Source: Intrasporangium_A sp051961875
GTDB lineage: Bacteria > Actinomycetota > Actinomycetes > Actinomycetales > Dermatophilaceae
Direction: 5' to 3'
Assembly (NCBI RefSeq): GCF_051961875.1
Contig: NZ_JBQCCV010000136.1
Location: 1-11,198 of the forward strand
Length of the DNA stretch: 11,198 nt
Below are positions 1 to 5,828 of the stretch, one piece after another. Numbering within the stretch: position 1 is the first letter of the stretch; every line of letters starts with the position of its first letter. The position numbers and the translations under genes are program-made. The notes beneath the pieces are model-generated. The model searched no databases, was not told where the DNA came from, and worked only from the letters and a program-made list of their open reading frames with translations.

Positions 1-1008
1 GCTCTCGCCGAGCGCGAGCGGATCCCCTTCGTCGCAGCCCTCGGCCGGGCCGAGGACGCGCCGGGCATCGCGAGCCGGTCCGTGGCCGCGATCAAGGGGT
101 TCACCGACATGCTCGAGCAGCTGCGTGAGGTCCGTGAGAGCGGAGACGGGATCGCGGTGCTCCTCGAGGCGGTCCTCGAGCTCAGCGGCTACCTCGCCGA
201 GCTGCGGGCCAGCCACGACCCGCAGGACGAGACCCGCATCGAGAACCTCGCCGAGCTCGTCGCCGTCGCCCAGGAGTTCGACGACCGCAAGGTGCGCGAG
301 CGCGAGGAGTCCGGTGGCGAGCTGCTCCCGGGCCAGGAGCCCGAGGACGTGACGCCGGCGGGCGACCTCGAGGAGTTCCTCGAGCAGGTCTCCCTGGTCG
401 CGGACGCCGACGAGATCCCCGACGCCCCGGAGGGGGCGGATGGCGAACCGGGCGGGGACCAGGGCGTCATCACCCTGATGACCCTGCACACGGCCAAGGG
501 CCTCGAGTTCCCCGTCGTCTTCCTCACCGGCCTCGAGGACGGCACGTTCCCGCACATGCGCTCGCTCGGGGACCCCACCGAGCTCGAGGAGGAGCGCCGG
601 CTCGCCTATGTCGGCATCACCCGGGCGCGGGAGCGGCTCTACCTGTCCCGGGCCTCCGTCCGGTCGGCGTGGGGCGCTCCGCAGTACCACCCGGCGTCGC
701 GCTTCCTCGACGAGATCCCGGGGGACCTCGTCGACTGGCAGCGGCTCGGCACCTCGTTCAGCGGCGCCCGCGGCTCGGGTCAGCCCGCCGTTGCGACGCT
801 GGCGGCTCGGCCCGGGGTGCGTAGCCCCGGCAAGCGGCCGGTCATCACGCTGCACTCAGGCGACCGGGTCACCCACGACGCGTTCGGCCTCGGCACGGTC
901 GTGCGTGTCGAGGGAGAGGGGGACAAGGCGATGGCGCATGTGGACTTCGGTGCCGAGACCGGCACGAAGCGGCTGCTGCTGCGCTACGCCCCGCTCGAGA
1001 AGCTCTGA
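1..1008 (+). CDS. pcrA: ATP-dependent DNA helicase PcrA/UvrD, C-terminal part (5' truncated)
   Basis: The reading frame is open from base 1 and ends with TGA at 1006-1008, giving the last 335 residues of what is normally a protein of about 750-830 residues. The visible part holds the end of superfamily-1 helicase domain 2. Motif V is in the VITLMTLHTAKGLEF stretch (near 469-510), and motif VI is in EEERRLAYVGITRARERL (near 586-639), with the arginines that contact ATP. After a low-complexity linker, the C-terminal segment from about 850 (HDAFGLGTVVRVEG) matches the Tudor-like domain that ends PcrA/UvrD and binds RNA polymerase in related proteins. PcrA is a 3'-5' helicase used in nucleotide excision repair, in clearing replication-transcription conflicts and in removing recombinase filaments. 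An internal GTG at 82 is not the start, because the frame and the helicase sequence continue upstream of it. The family is certain. PcrA rather than a paralogous UvrD is likely from the neighbourhood. Confidence 0.95.
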   Translation, partial: ALAERERIPFVAALGRAEDAPGIASRSVAAIKGFTDMLEQLREVRESGDGIAVLLEAVLELSGYLAELRASHDPQDETRIENLAELVAVAQEFDDRKVREREESGGELLPGQEPEDVTPAGDLEEFLEQVSLVADADEIPDAPEGADGEPGGDQGVITLMTLHTAKGLEFPVVFLTGLEDGTFPHMRSLGDPTELEEERRLAYVGITRARERLYLSRASVRSAWGAPQYHPASRFLDEIPGDLVDWQRLGTSFSGARGSGQPAVATLAARPGVRSPGKRPVITLHSGDRVTHDAFGLGTVVRVEGEGDKAMAHVDFGAETGTKRLLLRYAPLEKL

Positions 1009-1041
1009 GGCAGGTCCGGCCACCCGAGCCGCCCCAGAATG

Positions 1042-1055
1042 CGGCGCCGGCGCCG
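1042..1055. terminator. GC palindrome between convergent pcrA and M23 gene
   Basis: The 66-base gap between the two convergent stops holds a perfect 14-base palindrome, CGGCGCCGGCGCCG. It has no following T run. It could form a hairpin on either transcript and act as a weak bidirectional terminator. It could equally be chance in such GC-rich DNA. Confidence 0.3.
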
Positions 1056-1074
1056 GTCGCGCCGAGCCACGGAG

Positions 1075-1896
1075 TCAGAGCTGAACGCCCTTCTGGGCGA
1101 GCCAGGCGCGGGGCGGGACGGAGCCGGCACCCTGCGGGTGGATCTCGAGGTGCAGGTGCGGGCCGGTGGAGTTGCCGGTGTTGCCGCTGTAGGACACCAC
1201 CTGGCCCGGCGCGACCTCGTCGCCGATGTTGACGAGCAGCCGGCTGTTGTGGGCGAACCAGGACACGGTGCCGTCCCAGTAGCGGATCTGGACCATGTAG
1301 CCGTAGCCCTGGCTGGACCAGCCGGAGAAGATGACCGTGCCGGTCGAGAGGGCGTGGACCGGGGTGCCGACGGGTGCGGCGAGGTCCTGGGCGGGGTGCA
1401 TGCGCCCCCAGCGCCAGCCGAAGCCCGAGGTCAGCGTGTAGTTCGAGAGCGGGGAGACCCAGCGCTGCGCCTGCTGGCGGGCGTCCTCCGCTGCCTGCCG
1501 CGCGGCCGCTGCCTTCTTGGCGGCCTCCGCCTTCTTGGACTCCTCGGCCTTGCGGGCCGCCTCCACTGCCGTGTCGACGTCGCTCGCCTTCTGGTCGGTC
1601 AGGTTCACGACGCTCGCCACGGCGGCCCGTGAAGCGTCGCGAGACGCTCGCGCCGCGTCGCGGTCGCTGCCCGCCGCGGCAACGGCCCGGTCACGCGCCT
1701 CGTAGCCGCCGGCGACGGTGTTCGAAAGGTCCTGGACCGCTGCCGCCTCCGGGCTGAGGTCGCTCGCACCCGCACTCCGCACCACGACACCACCGGCAAC
1801 GGTCGTCGAGACGAGGGCGAGGGGGACGAGCAGACGGCGGCCGTGAGAAGGCTGCGCGGGCGGCCGATGCCGACCCGCGTAACGGTTTTGGGACAC
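1075..1896 (-). CDS. Secreted coiled-coil M23 (LytM-type) peptidoglycan endopeptidase
   Basis: This 273-residue protein starts at GTG 1896. Residues 1-20 are basic and residues 21-43 form a hydrophobic, Val/Ala-rich segment, so it is a signal peptide or membrane anchor. Residues 50-146 are rich in Ala, Glu, Lys and Gln and look like a coiled coil, as in EnvC/NlpD-type hydrolases and their regulators. Residues 150-265 are the M23 domain. It shows the HxxxD zinc motif (H167, D171), a catalytic-type His (H216 in WFAHNSR) and the HLH zinc motif (H247, H249), so all expected ligands are present and it is probably active. The first motif reads HPAQD where HPGxD is usual. Such enzymes cut peptide cross-bridges of peptidoglycan outside the membrane during growth or division. 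The gene converges on pcrA, a common actinobacterial arrangement, and is transcribed alone. No good Shine-Dalgarno sequence is seen. An MtrA-like operator lies about 45 bases upstream of the start. Confidence 0.92.
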   Translation of the reverse strand: MSQNRYAGRHRPPAQPSHGRRLLVPLALVSTTVAGGVVVRSAGASDLSPEAAAVQDLSNTVAGGYEARDRAVAAAGSDRDAARASRDASRAAVASVVNLTDQKASDVDTAVEAARKAEESKKAEAAKKAAAARQAAEDARQQAQRWVSPLSNYTLTSGFGWRWGRMHPAQDLAAPVGTPVHALSTGTVIFSGWSSQGYGYMVQIRYWDGTVSWFAHNSRLLVNIGDEVAPGQVVSYSGNTGNSTGPHLHLEIHPQGAGSVPPRAWLAQKGVQL

Positions 1897-1940
1897 GGAG
1901 TGGTTACCTAACTTGACCGGTTGAGACGCCTCACCCTAAG

Positions 1941-1957
1941 CGTGACCGTTTCGTTAC
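1941..1957 (-). promoter_or_regulatory. Possible MtrA-type operator upstream of the M23 gene
   Basis: Read on the minus strand the site is GTAACG-AAACG-GTCACG. It is two direct copies of GTNACG whose starts are 11 bases apart, about one helical turn, which is the layout bound by OmpR-type regulators. MtrA of actinobacteria is known to bind paired GTNAC-like repeats upstream of cell-wall hydrolase genes. The assignment here rests on resemblance and context only. The rest of the 219-base gap (1897-2115) shows a T6 run (minus strand, opposite 2043-2048) and a short hairpin, but no convincing sigma-A promoter. Confidence 0.4.
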
Positions 1958-2115
1958 GCCAAAACGGCCTCAGGGCCTCCACGAGTTCGCCGGACCTTCC
2001 CGACGTCGCCGTGGCACCTGGAACGATAGGGCATCCAGGGGCAAAAAAGGAGAAATCGGGCGTTTAGGCGGAGGTGTCTCGGGGTATCCGGCGACGTTCT
2101 GCTGCCGCCCGTCGT

Positions 2116-3057
2116 TCAGGAGCTGCGGCGCCGGCCCAACGGGCTGACCCCAGGGGTGACCGTCGCGCCGGTGACGTCGAGGTGCGCGAGCGCCGACGTG
2201 ATGCCGTGCACCACGGAGCGGGTGATGGGCAGGCTCATGTGCCCGATGCCGTGCAGCTCGATGTTGTGCACGTTGAGGTCCGGGTGGTGCAGCGCGGCGT
2301 TGCGTTGCGGCACGACGAGCTGGTCGATGTCGGAGCGGTAGGCGATGAACCGGGTCCGGCAGTGCCCGAGGGGCGCGTCGAGCTCGGCGAACAGCGGGCT
2401 GCCCGGTCGCAGCTGCCGCGTGAGCCGGTTGTTCCAGGCGTAGGCGACGTAGGTGCCCCGGTGCGGCGTCCCGAGGGTGATCAGGGTGTCGACGCGCTCG
2501 TCGCCGCCGAGGCGGGTCACGTAGTAGCGCGCGATGAGCCCGCCGAGGGAGTGCCCGATCACGTGGATCCGCTCGTAGCCGGTCTCCTCGACGAGCCGCT
2601 CGACCTCCTGGCCGAGGTCGGAGGCCGCCCGTCGCACGTCACCGGTGAGGGCGGAGTAGTTGATCGTCTCGATCCGGCCGAACCCGCGCCGACGTAGCCC
2701 GCGCCGCAGCACGGTGAAGATCGACCGGTTGTCGATCATGCCGTGCACGAGCAGGATCGGCGTCTCTGCCGCCTCGATGTTGTGGACCGCGAGCCCGCGC
2801 TGGGTCGGCGAGAGGTGGCCGATCCGGTAGCCGGCCCGCAGGTCGCTCCGTCGGGAGCCGATGTGGCCCAGCGGCCAGAGCCCGAGGTGCAGGCCGATCC
2901 AGGACGCCTCGACCGCGACGCCGGCGAGCCCGGCGGGTCGGCACAGGGCCTGCGCCATGGCGCGGACGTCGCCGAGGAGACCAGGTCGCTGCGAGGTCTG
3001 CTCGGCTCCCGGCTCGGGTCTGCGCGGCCCCATCGCCGCGGGTGCCACCCCTGCCAC
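2116..3057 (-). CDS. Alpha/beta hydrolase, lipase-like
   Basis: This is a 313-residue protein if started at GTG 3057. An ATG at 3033 (305 residues) is a plausible alternative, and neither start has a clear ribosome site. The alpha/beta-hydrolase core begins near residue 99. LLVHGMID (102-109) carries the oxyanion HG pair, and GHSLGG (168-173) is the nucleophile elbow with S170. The acid is probably D243 or D245 (SDIDQLVVP), and the base is H273 in GIGHMSL. This layout matches triacylglycerol lipases/esterases and related PGAP1-like acyl hydrolases. Residues 40-66 are moderately hydrophobic (AGLAGVAVEASWIGLHLGLWPLG is the region) and could be a membrane-associating segment. No clear signal peptide cleavage site is seen. 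The substrate cannot be told from the sequence. The gene lies alone between the M23 and sigma-factor units, 81 bases downstream of the putative anti-sigma gene, and could be read through from it. Confidence 0.85.
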   Translation of the reverse strand: MAGVAPAAMGPRRPEPGAEQTSQRPGLLGDVRAMAQALCRPAGLAGVAVEASWIGLHLGLWPLGHIGSRRSDLRAGYRIGHLSPTQRGLAVHNIEAAETPILLVHGMIDNRSIFTVLRRGLRRRGFGRIETINYSALTGDVRRAASDLGQEVERLVEETGYERIHVIGHSLGGLIARYYVTRLGGDERVDTLITLGTPHRGTYVAYAWNNRLTRQLRPGSPLFAELDAPLGHCRTRFIAYRSDIDQLVVPQRNAALHHPDLNVHNIELHGIGHMSLPITRSVVHGITSALAHLDVTGATVTPGVSPLGRRRSS

Positions 3058-3138
3058 GCCGGGAAGGTTACCCCGGGTCCCGGCCGATCATGCGCCCGGC
3101 GTTCAAGGTGTTGCGACCTCGAGACCCGAGGGCCGTGG

Positions 3139-3738
3139 TCAGTGGCGAGGGAGACGCCGGTTGAGCGAGAAGAGCCGCCCGAGGACCGGCATGATGAGCA
3201 GGTTGAGGCCGTGCAGGACGGCGATGACGAGCAGGATCCCGCCGATCCGCATCAGCGAGTTGGCCACCTGCTCGGCGGTGACCCACGTGGCCCAGCTGAC
3301 CTCCGGCACGAGCTGGACCGTGAAGAGGATGTACGCGCTGAAGATCAGGTAGTAGACGATGTCGGTCAGCACGATGTAGCTCTTGCCGGTCTGCGGGTTG
3401 TCGTGGAAGACGTCCGCGGCATAGGCCCGCCCGAACCGCTTGATGAACGGGCCGAGCCAGACCGCGATGGCGATGAGCCCGAGGTTCGTGGCGATCTCGA
3501 GGATCCACCAGTCCATGGCCAGCCTCCCGTGGATGCGGGGCGTGAAGACGGCGATCCCGACCACCGCCGCGATGATGCCGGTCGCCCAGGCCGCCGCCAC
3601 GAGCCGGATGTGCCGGCGGCGCCTCCGGTCGTCGGCGACGGAGTCCATGACCCGGGCGAAGAGGTCACGAGGTGGCTCGAGCGGCTCCGGTCCGCTCGGG
3701 CGCAGGGCCTCCTCGAGGAGGTGCTCGATGTCGCTCAT
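3139..3738 (-). CDS. Four-helix membrane protein, probable anti-sigma factor
   Basis: This 199-residue protein starts with ATG 3738, which overlaps the sigma gene stop as ATGA (four bases). Translation is therefore probably coupled to the sigma gene. Residues 1-43 are cytoplasmic in type, acidic then strongly basic, and include DLFARVMDSVADDRRRRRHIR, which resembles the sigma-binding N-terminus of membrane anti-sigma factors. Four hydrophobic segments follow at about 45-66, 77-97, 123-144 and 162-187. They are linked by a hydrophilic loop (98-122) containing GRAYAADVFHDNPQTGK. There is no cysteine anywhere in the protein, so the HxxxCxxC zinc-anti-sigma motif is absent and any stress sensing cannot use thiols. 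The anti-sigma role is inferred from gene order, overlap and topology. I do not recognise a named family. It could instead be a membrane protein that is only co-regulated. Confidence 0.72.
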   Translation of the reverse strand: MSDIEHLLEEALRPSGPEPLEPPRDLFARVMDSVADDRRRRRHIRLVAAAWATGIIAAVVGIAVFTPRIHGRLAMDWWILEIATNLGLIAIAVWLGPFIKRFGRAYAADVFHDNPQTGKSYIVLTDIVYYLIFSAYILFTVQLVPEVSWATWVTAEQVANSLMRIGGILLVIAVLHGLNLLIMPVLGRLFSLNRRLPRH

Positions 3739-4298
3739 TGGTGTTCCTCCAGGGCGAGGGCGAGGGCCCGCAGCCCCCGTTGCAGGTGGGTCTTGACGGA
3801 GTTGACGGACAGCCCGAGCCCGTCGGCGATCTCGGGCGGCGACATGTCGTAGTAGTACCGCAGGGTCAGGCAGTCGCGCTGTCGCCCCGGCAGCTCCCGC
3901 AGGGCGTCGATGACGTCCTGCCGCTTGCTGCGGCCGAGCGCGAGCTCCTCCGCCGAGGGCATGTGGTCGGGGTCCGGAGGCCGGTGGCGCAGGGAGACCA
4001 GGCCACGTCGGTTGTGGTCGCGGGCGAGGTTGATGACGATCGAGCGGAGGTATGCCGCCGATCGGGTGGTGTCCTCGATCCTCCCGACGCTCCGGCTGAG
4101 CCGGATGAACGCCTCTTGTACCAGGTCCTCAGCGGCGGTCTCGTCGTCGACGTAGAACCGGGCCAGGTGCAGCAACGACGGCGCTTCCGCCCGGAACAGC
4201 GCCGCCGCCCGCGAGTCGAAGTCCGTCGCCGGGAGGTCGTGGGCATGCGCCATCACCACCGGCCTGACCGCCTCTGCCTCCGTCGCAAACGCATCCAT
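3735..4298 (-). CDS. ECF-type RNA polymerase sigma factor
   Basis: From ATG 4298 the product is 187 residues, the normal size for an extracytoplasmic-function sigma factor. Region 2 covers about residues 26-100, with AEDLVQEAFIRLSRS (region 2.2, core binding) and AAYLRSIVINLARDHNRR (regions 2.3/2.4, -10 recognition). Region 4 covers about 128-182, with the helix-turn-helix EIADGLGLSVNSVKTHLQRG (155-174) that reads the -35 box. No C-terminal SnoaL-like extension is present. The frame stays open back to an ATG at 4415. That extra stretch uses codons that are rare here (ATT, AGA, CGA, ACA) and contains an ECF-type promoter, so 4298 (or GTG 4301) is preferred. With the -10 box ending at 4309, the message would be nearly leaderless, in keeping with the missing Shine-Dalgarno sequence. 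The gene is first in an operon with the putative anti-sigma gene. The sigma family is certain; the subgroup and signal are unknown. Confidence 0.92.
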   Translation of the reverse strand: MDAFATEAEAVRPVVMAHAHDLPATDFDSRAAALFRAEAPSLLHLARFYVDDETAAEDLVQEAFIRLSRSVGRIEDTTRSAAYLRSIVINLARDHNRRGLVSLRHRPPDPDHMPSAEELALGRSKRQDVIDALRELPGRQRDCLTLRYYYDMSPPEIADGLGLSVNSVKTHLQRGLRALALALEEHQ

Positions 4299-4308
4299 CA
4301 CCTCGACA

Positions 4309-4337
4309 GACGTGTCACCGAAGACTCCGGGTGACAA
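4309..4337 (-). promoter_or_regulatory. ECF-type promoter of the sigma/anti-sigma operon
   Basis: On the minus strand TTGTCACCC (4337 to 4329) is followed after 16 bases by CGTC (4312 to 4309). This resembles ECF promoters such as the TGTCACA/CGTC type. Seven bases after CGTC comes GTG 4301, then ATG 4298, so transcription would begin at or just before the start codon. The same two boxes occur in mirror image on the other strand. Confidence 0.55.
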
Positions 4338-4366
4338 GGAAATTCGAGCAATATTTCTCGCGCCGG

Positions 4367-4396
4367 TTGTCACCCCCGGGCGCTGCCCGGACCGTC
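4367..4396 (+). promoter_or_regulatory. ECF-type promoter of the SOD-like operon
   Basis: TTGTCACCC (4367-4375) is followed after 17 bases by CGTC (4393-4396). This repeats the two boxes seen upstream of the sigma gene. The start point would fall near 4403, leaving a leader of about 35 bases that contains the strong ribosome site AGGAAGGA (4422-4429), 9 bases before ATG 4439. The spacer itself is a perfect inverted repeat, CCGGGC-GCT-GCCCGG (4376-4390), which could be an operator. Confidence 0.55.
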
Positions 4397-4438
4397 CGCC
4401 AAGTGTATTGACCATCGCTTCAGGAAGGACGGAAACGC

Positions 4439-5020
4439 ATGAACCACAACGTGACTCGACTTGGGTCCACAGCCTCCACCTCTCGTAGGTTGCGGCGCGC
4501 GGCGATCGCCGGACTCGGCGCTACGGCAGCGGGGCTCGCGTCGATCGGGACGGCGGCGGCCCATGCGGCGCCGGCAGCTCACCACTTCTCGGGGGCCCTG
4601 CGCGACCTGCAGCCCGCCGCCATCAGCCCCTTCGACGGCGCCGCCGCCCGGGCCCTGCTGGTCGAGCGCCCCTCGGGCGCAACGGTTGTGCTCCAGGTCG
4701 ACGGGATCGACCGGGCCGCGGCCGGTAAGACGTACGGCGCACATTTGCACGTCGGCCCCTGCATCGCCGGTGACGGGGCAGCGGCGGGACCGCACTACAA
4801 CTCGGACGCCCAGGCGGGGTACCCCACGCCGGAGGTGTCACAGCGCACCGAGGTGTGGCTCGACTTCACCGTGAACAGAGCCGGACACGGTTCCGCCACG
4901 GCCGTCGTCCCGTTCACGCCGGCGGCCGGCACGCGCTCGATCGTCGTGCACGCGATGGAGACCGACCACGGCACGGGCGGTGCCGGGGCTCGGATCGCCT
5001 GCCTGCCGGTGGTGTGGTGA
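4439..5020 (+). CDS. Exported Cu/Zn-superoxide-dismutase-like protein (copper site kept, zinc site apparently lost)
   Basis: This 193-residue protein starts at ATG 4439 behind AGGAAGGA. Residues 1-43 form a signal peptide: RRLRR, then an Ala/Gly-rich core, then AAAHAAP near the cleavage site. The mature part matches the SodC fold. H102 and H104 (GAHLHVGPC) and H119 (GPHYN) fit three copper ligands including the bridging His, and H171 (IVVHAMETDH) fits the fourth. C108 and C188 fit the conserved disulfide, and R185 in GARIAC fits the active-site Arg. The expected zinc ligands after H119 are not seen, and the loop between H171 and R185 is short (13 residues between them). Both are features of copper-only SODs. 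The role would be extracytoplasmic superoxide removal, or copper binding if the enzyme is degenerate. It is divergent from the sigma operon and coupled to the next gene. The SOD-like fold is fairly sure; the activity is inferred. Confidence 0.82.
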   Translation: MNHNVTRLGSTASTSRRLRRAAIAGLGATAAGLASIGTAAAHAAPAAHHFSGALRDLQPAAISPFDGAAARALLVERPSGATVVLQVDGIDRAAAGKTYGAHLHVGPCIAGDGAAAGPHYNSDAQAGYPTPEVSQRTEVWLDFTVNRAGHGSATAVVPFTPAAGTRSIVVHAMETDHGTGGAGARIACLPVVW

Positions 5021-5577
5021 TGGCCGCCATGCTGACCGGCCTCGCCCGGTGGTTTGCGCTCGGCATCGCCTGGGGGGCGCTGGCGCGGTTCTTCATGCGC
5101 CTCGTGTCGACGACGCCCGGGTTCAGCTGGGAGGGCACCCTCGCGATCGTCGCGATCGGCGCCGTCACCTTCACCCTCACCGGGTTCACGGCCACCGCGA
5201 TGGCACGCGGCTGGTCCGGTTGGTGGCGGCTGGTCGCGGTCCCGGCCCTGTTCATCTTCGTCGGGCAGGGCCTGGCGTTCATCCCGGCCGCGGTCGGGAC
5301 GTTCGCCGCCATGCGACTCCGGAACGTCTGGCTGCGCACGGGCGCGCTCGTGGCCGGTCTGGTCGGCAACTATCTCCTCCTCCGGTCGACGGTCGACTTC
5401 AACTGGCTGCAGCCCCGCACGCTGCTGCTCGGGCACCTCCTCGCGGTCGTGACGGCGGCGTGGCTCGGGCTCCAGTTCGCCCTTGCCGCCCGCCCTCGCG
5501 CTGCACGCGGCTCACTCGACGCGGAGGGTGCGTCGAGCGAGCGGGCGTCCCGGGCCGCGCGCAGGGTCACGGCCTAG
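5020..5577 (+). CDS. Five-helix membrane protein of unknown function, coupled to the SOD-like gene
   Basis: This 185-residue protein starts at ATG 5020, which shares one base with the preceding stop (TGATG), so it is probably translated by re-initiation. A GTG at 5017 or ATG at 5029 could also serve. Hydrophobic segments lie at about 5-28, 40-61, 69-98, 107-124 and 134-157. They are joined by short loops and followed by a basic, Ala/Arg/Ser-rich tail (158-185) that is probably cytoplasmic. There are no cysteines, no His-rich metal motif and no catalytic motif that I can see. I do not recognise the family. Tight coupling to an exported SOD-like protein under a predicted ECF promoter suggests a role in the same envelope-stress response, for example as a membrane partner or in electron or metal handling, but this is inference. 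A strong hairpin follows 12 bases after the stop. Confidence 0.75.
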   Translation: MAAMLTGLARWFALGIAWGALARFFMRLVSTTPGFSWEGTLAIVAIGAVTFTLTGFTATAMARGWSGWWRLVAVPALFIFVGQGLAFIPAAVGTFAAMRLRNVWLRTGALVAGLVGNYLLLRSTVDFNWLQPRTLLLGHLLAVVTAAWLGLQFALAARPRAARGSLDAEGASSERASRAARRVTA

Positions 5578-5584
5578 CGGCACC

Positions 5585-5629
5585 GGGGCGAGCGGCATAC
5601 CGGAACTGGGGAGGTATGCCGCTCACCCC
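5585..5629 (+). terminator. Hairpin terminator after the SOD-like operon
   Basis: Perfect 12-base arms GAGCGGCATACC (5590-5601) and GGTATGCCGCTC (5613-5624) enclose an 11-base loop. Outside one mismatch, GGGG (5585-5588) pairs with CCCC (5626-5629). There is no U tract, as is common in high-GC actinobacteria. It shares its arm word with the hairpin after sucD. Confidence 0.65.
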
Positions 5630-5828
5630 GCCGCATGTCCACGTGGCGGAGCGCTCGTGTTCCGTCCGTCACACCGCCCGCGTCACGGGCCCGTTGGGGG
5701 CGGTCCGCAGGTGGGGGAGTCCCACGTCAGGGGTCTAGAGTCCCGAGGGAACCTTGTCGACTGCGGCGGGCGGGTCACCTCCCGGCCGGCGGTGGTCGAC
5801 GCCAACCGACGACGAGGACGGATGATCC
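5630..5828 (+). promoter_or_regulatory. Upstream region of sucCD, promoter not clearly resolved
   Basis: This stretch between the hairpin and sucC has no gene. TAGAGT at 5736-5741 is an acceptable -10 box, but no good -35 box lies 16-18 bases before it. A short inverted repeat GTGGG-GGAGT-CCCAC lies at 5711-5725. GAGGACGG near 5815 may be the ribosome site for GTG 5829. Confidence 0.25.

Noticed and set aside
2017..2048. Hairpin CCTGGA/TCCAGG next to a run of six A (T on the minus strand) as lipase terminator
   Set aside because: On the minus strand the T run comes before the hairpin, not after it, and the stem is only six bases with an 11-base loop.
1897..2115. c-di-AMP (ydaO) riboswitch ahead of the M23 peptidase
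   Set aside because: Such riboswitches often precede actinobacterial cell-wall hydrolase genes, but the conserved core strings, such as the CAGCTAACC-like element, are not found on the minus strand here.
3117..3131. Short hairpin CCTCG/CGAGG after the anti-sigma gene
   Set aside because: A five-base stem without a T run is too weak in this composition to call a terminator.
3139..3738. Zinc-anti-sigma (HxxxCxxC) motif
   Set aside because: The protein contains no cysteine, so the motif is absent. The anti-sigma call rests on context only.
2743..3852. 369-codon open frame on the plus strand across the lipase, anti-sigma and sigma genes
   Set aside because: It is antisense to three supported genes and its translation is charged low complexity without motifs.
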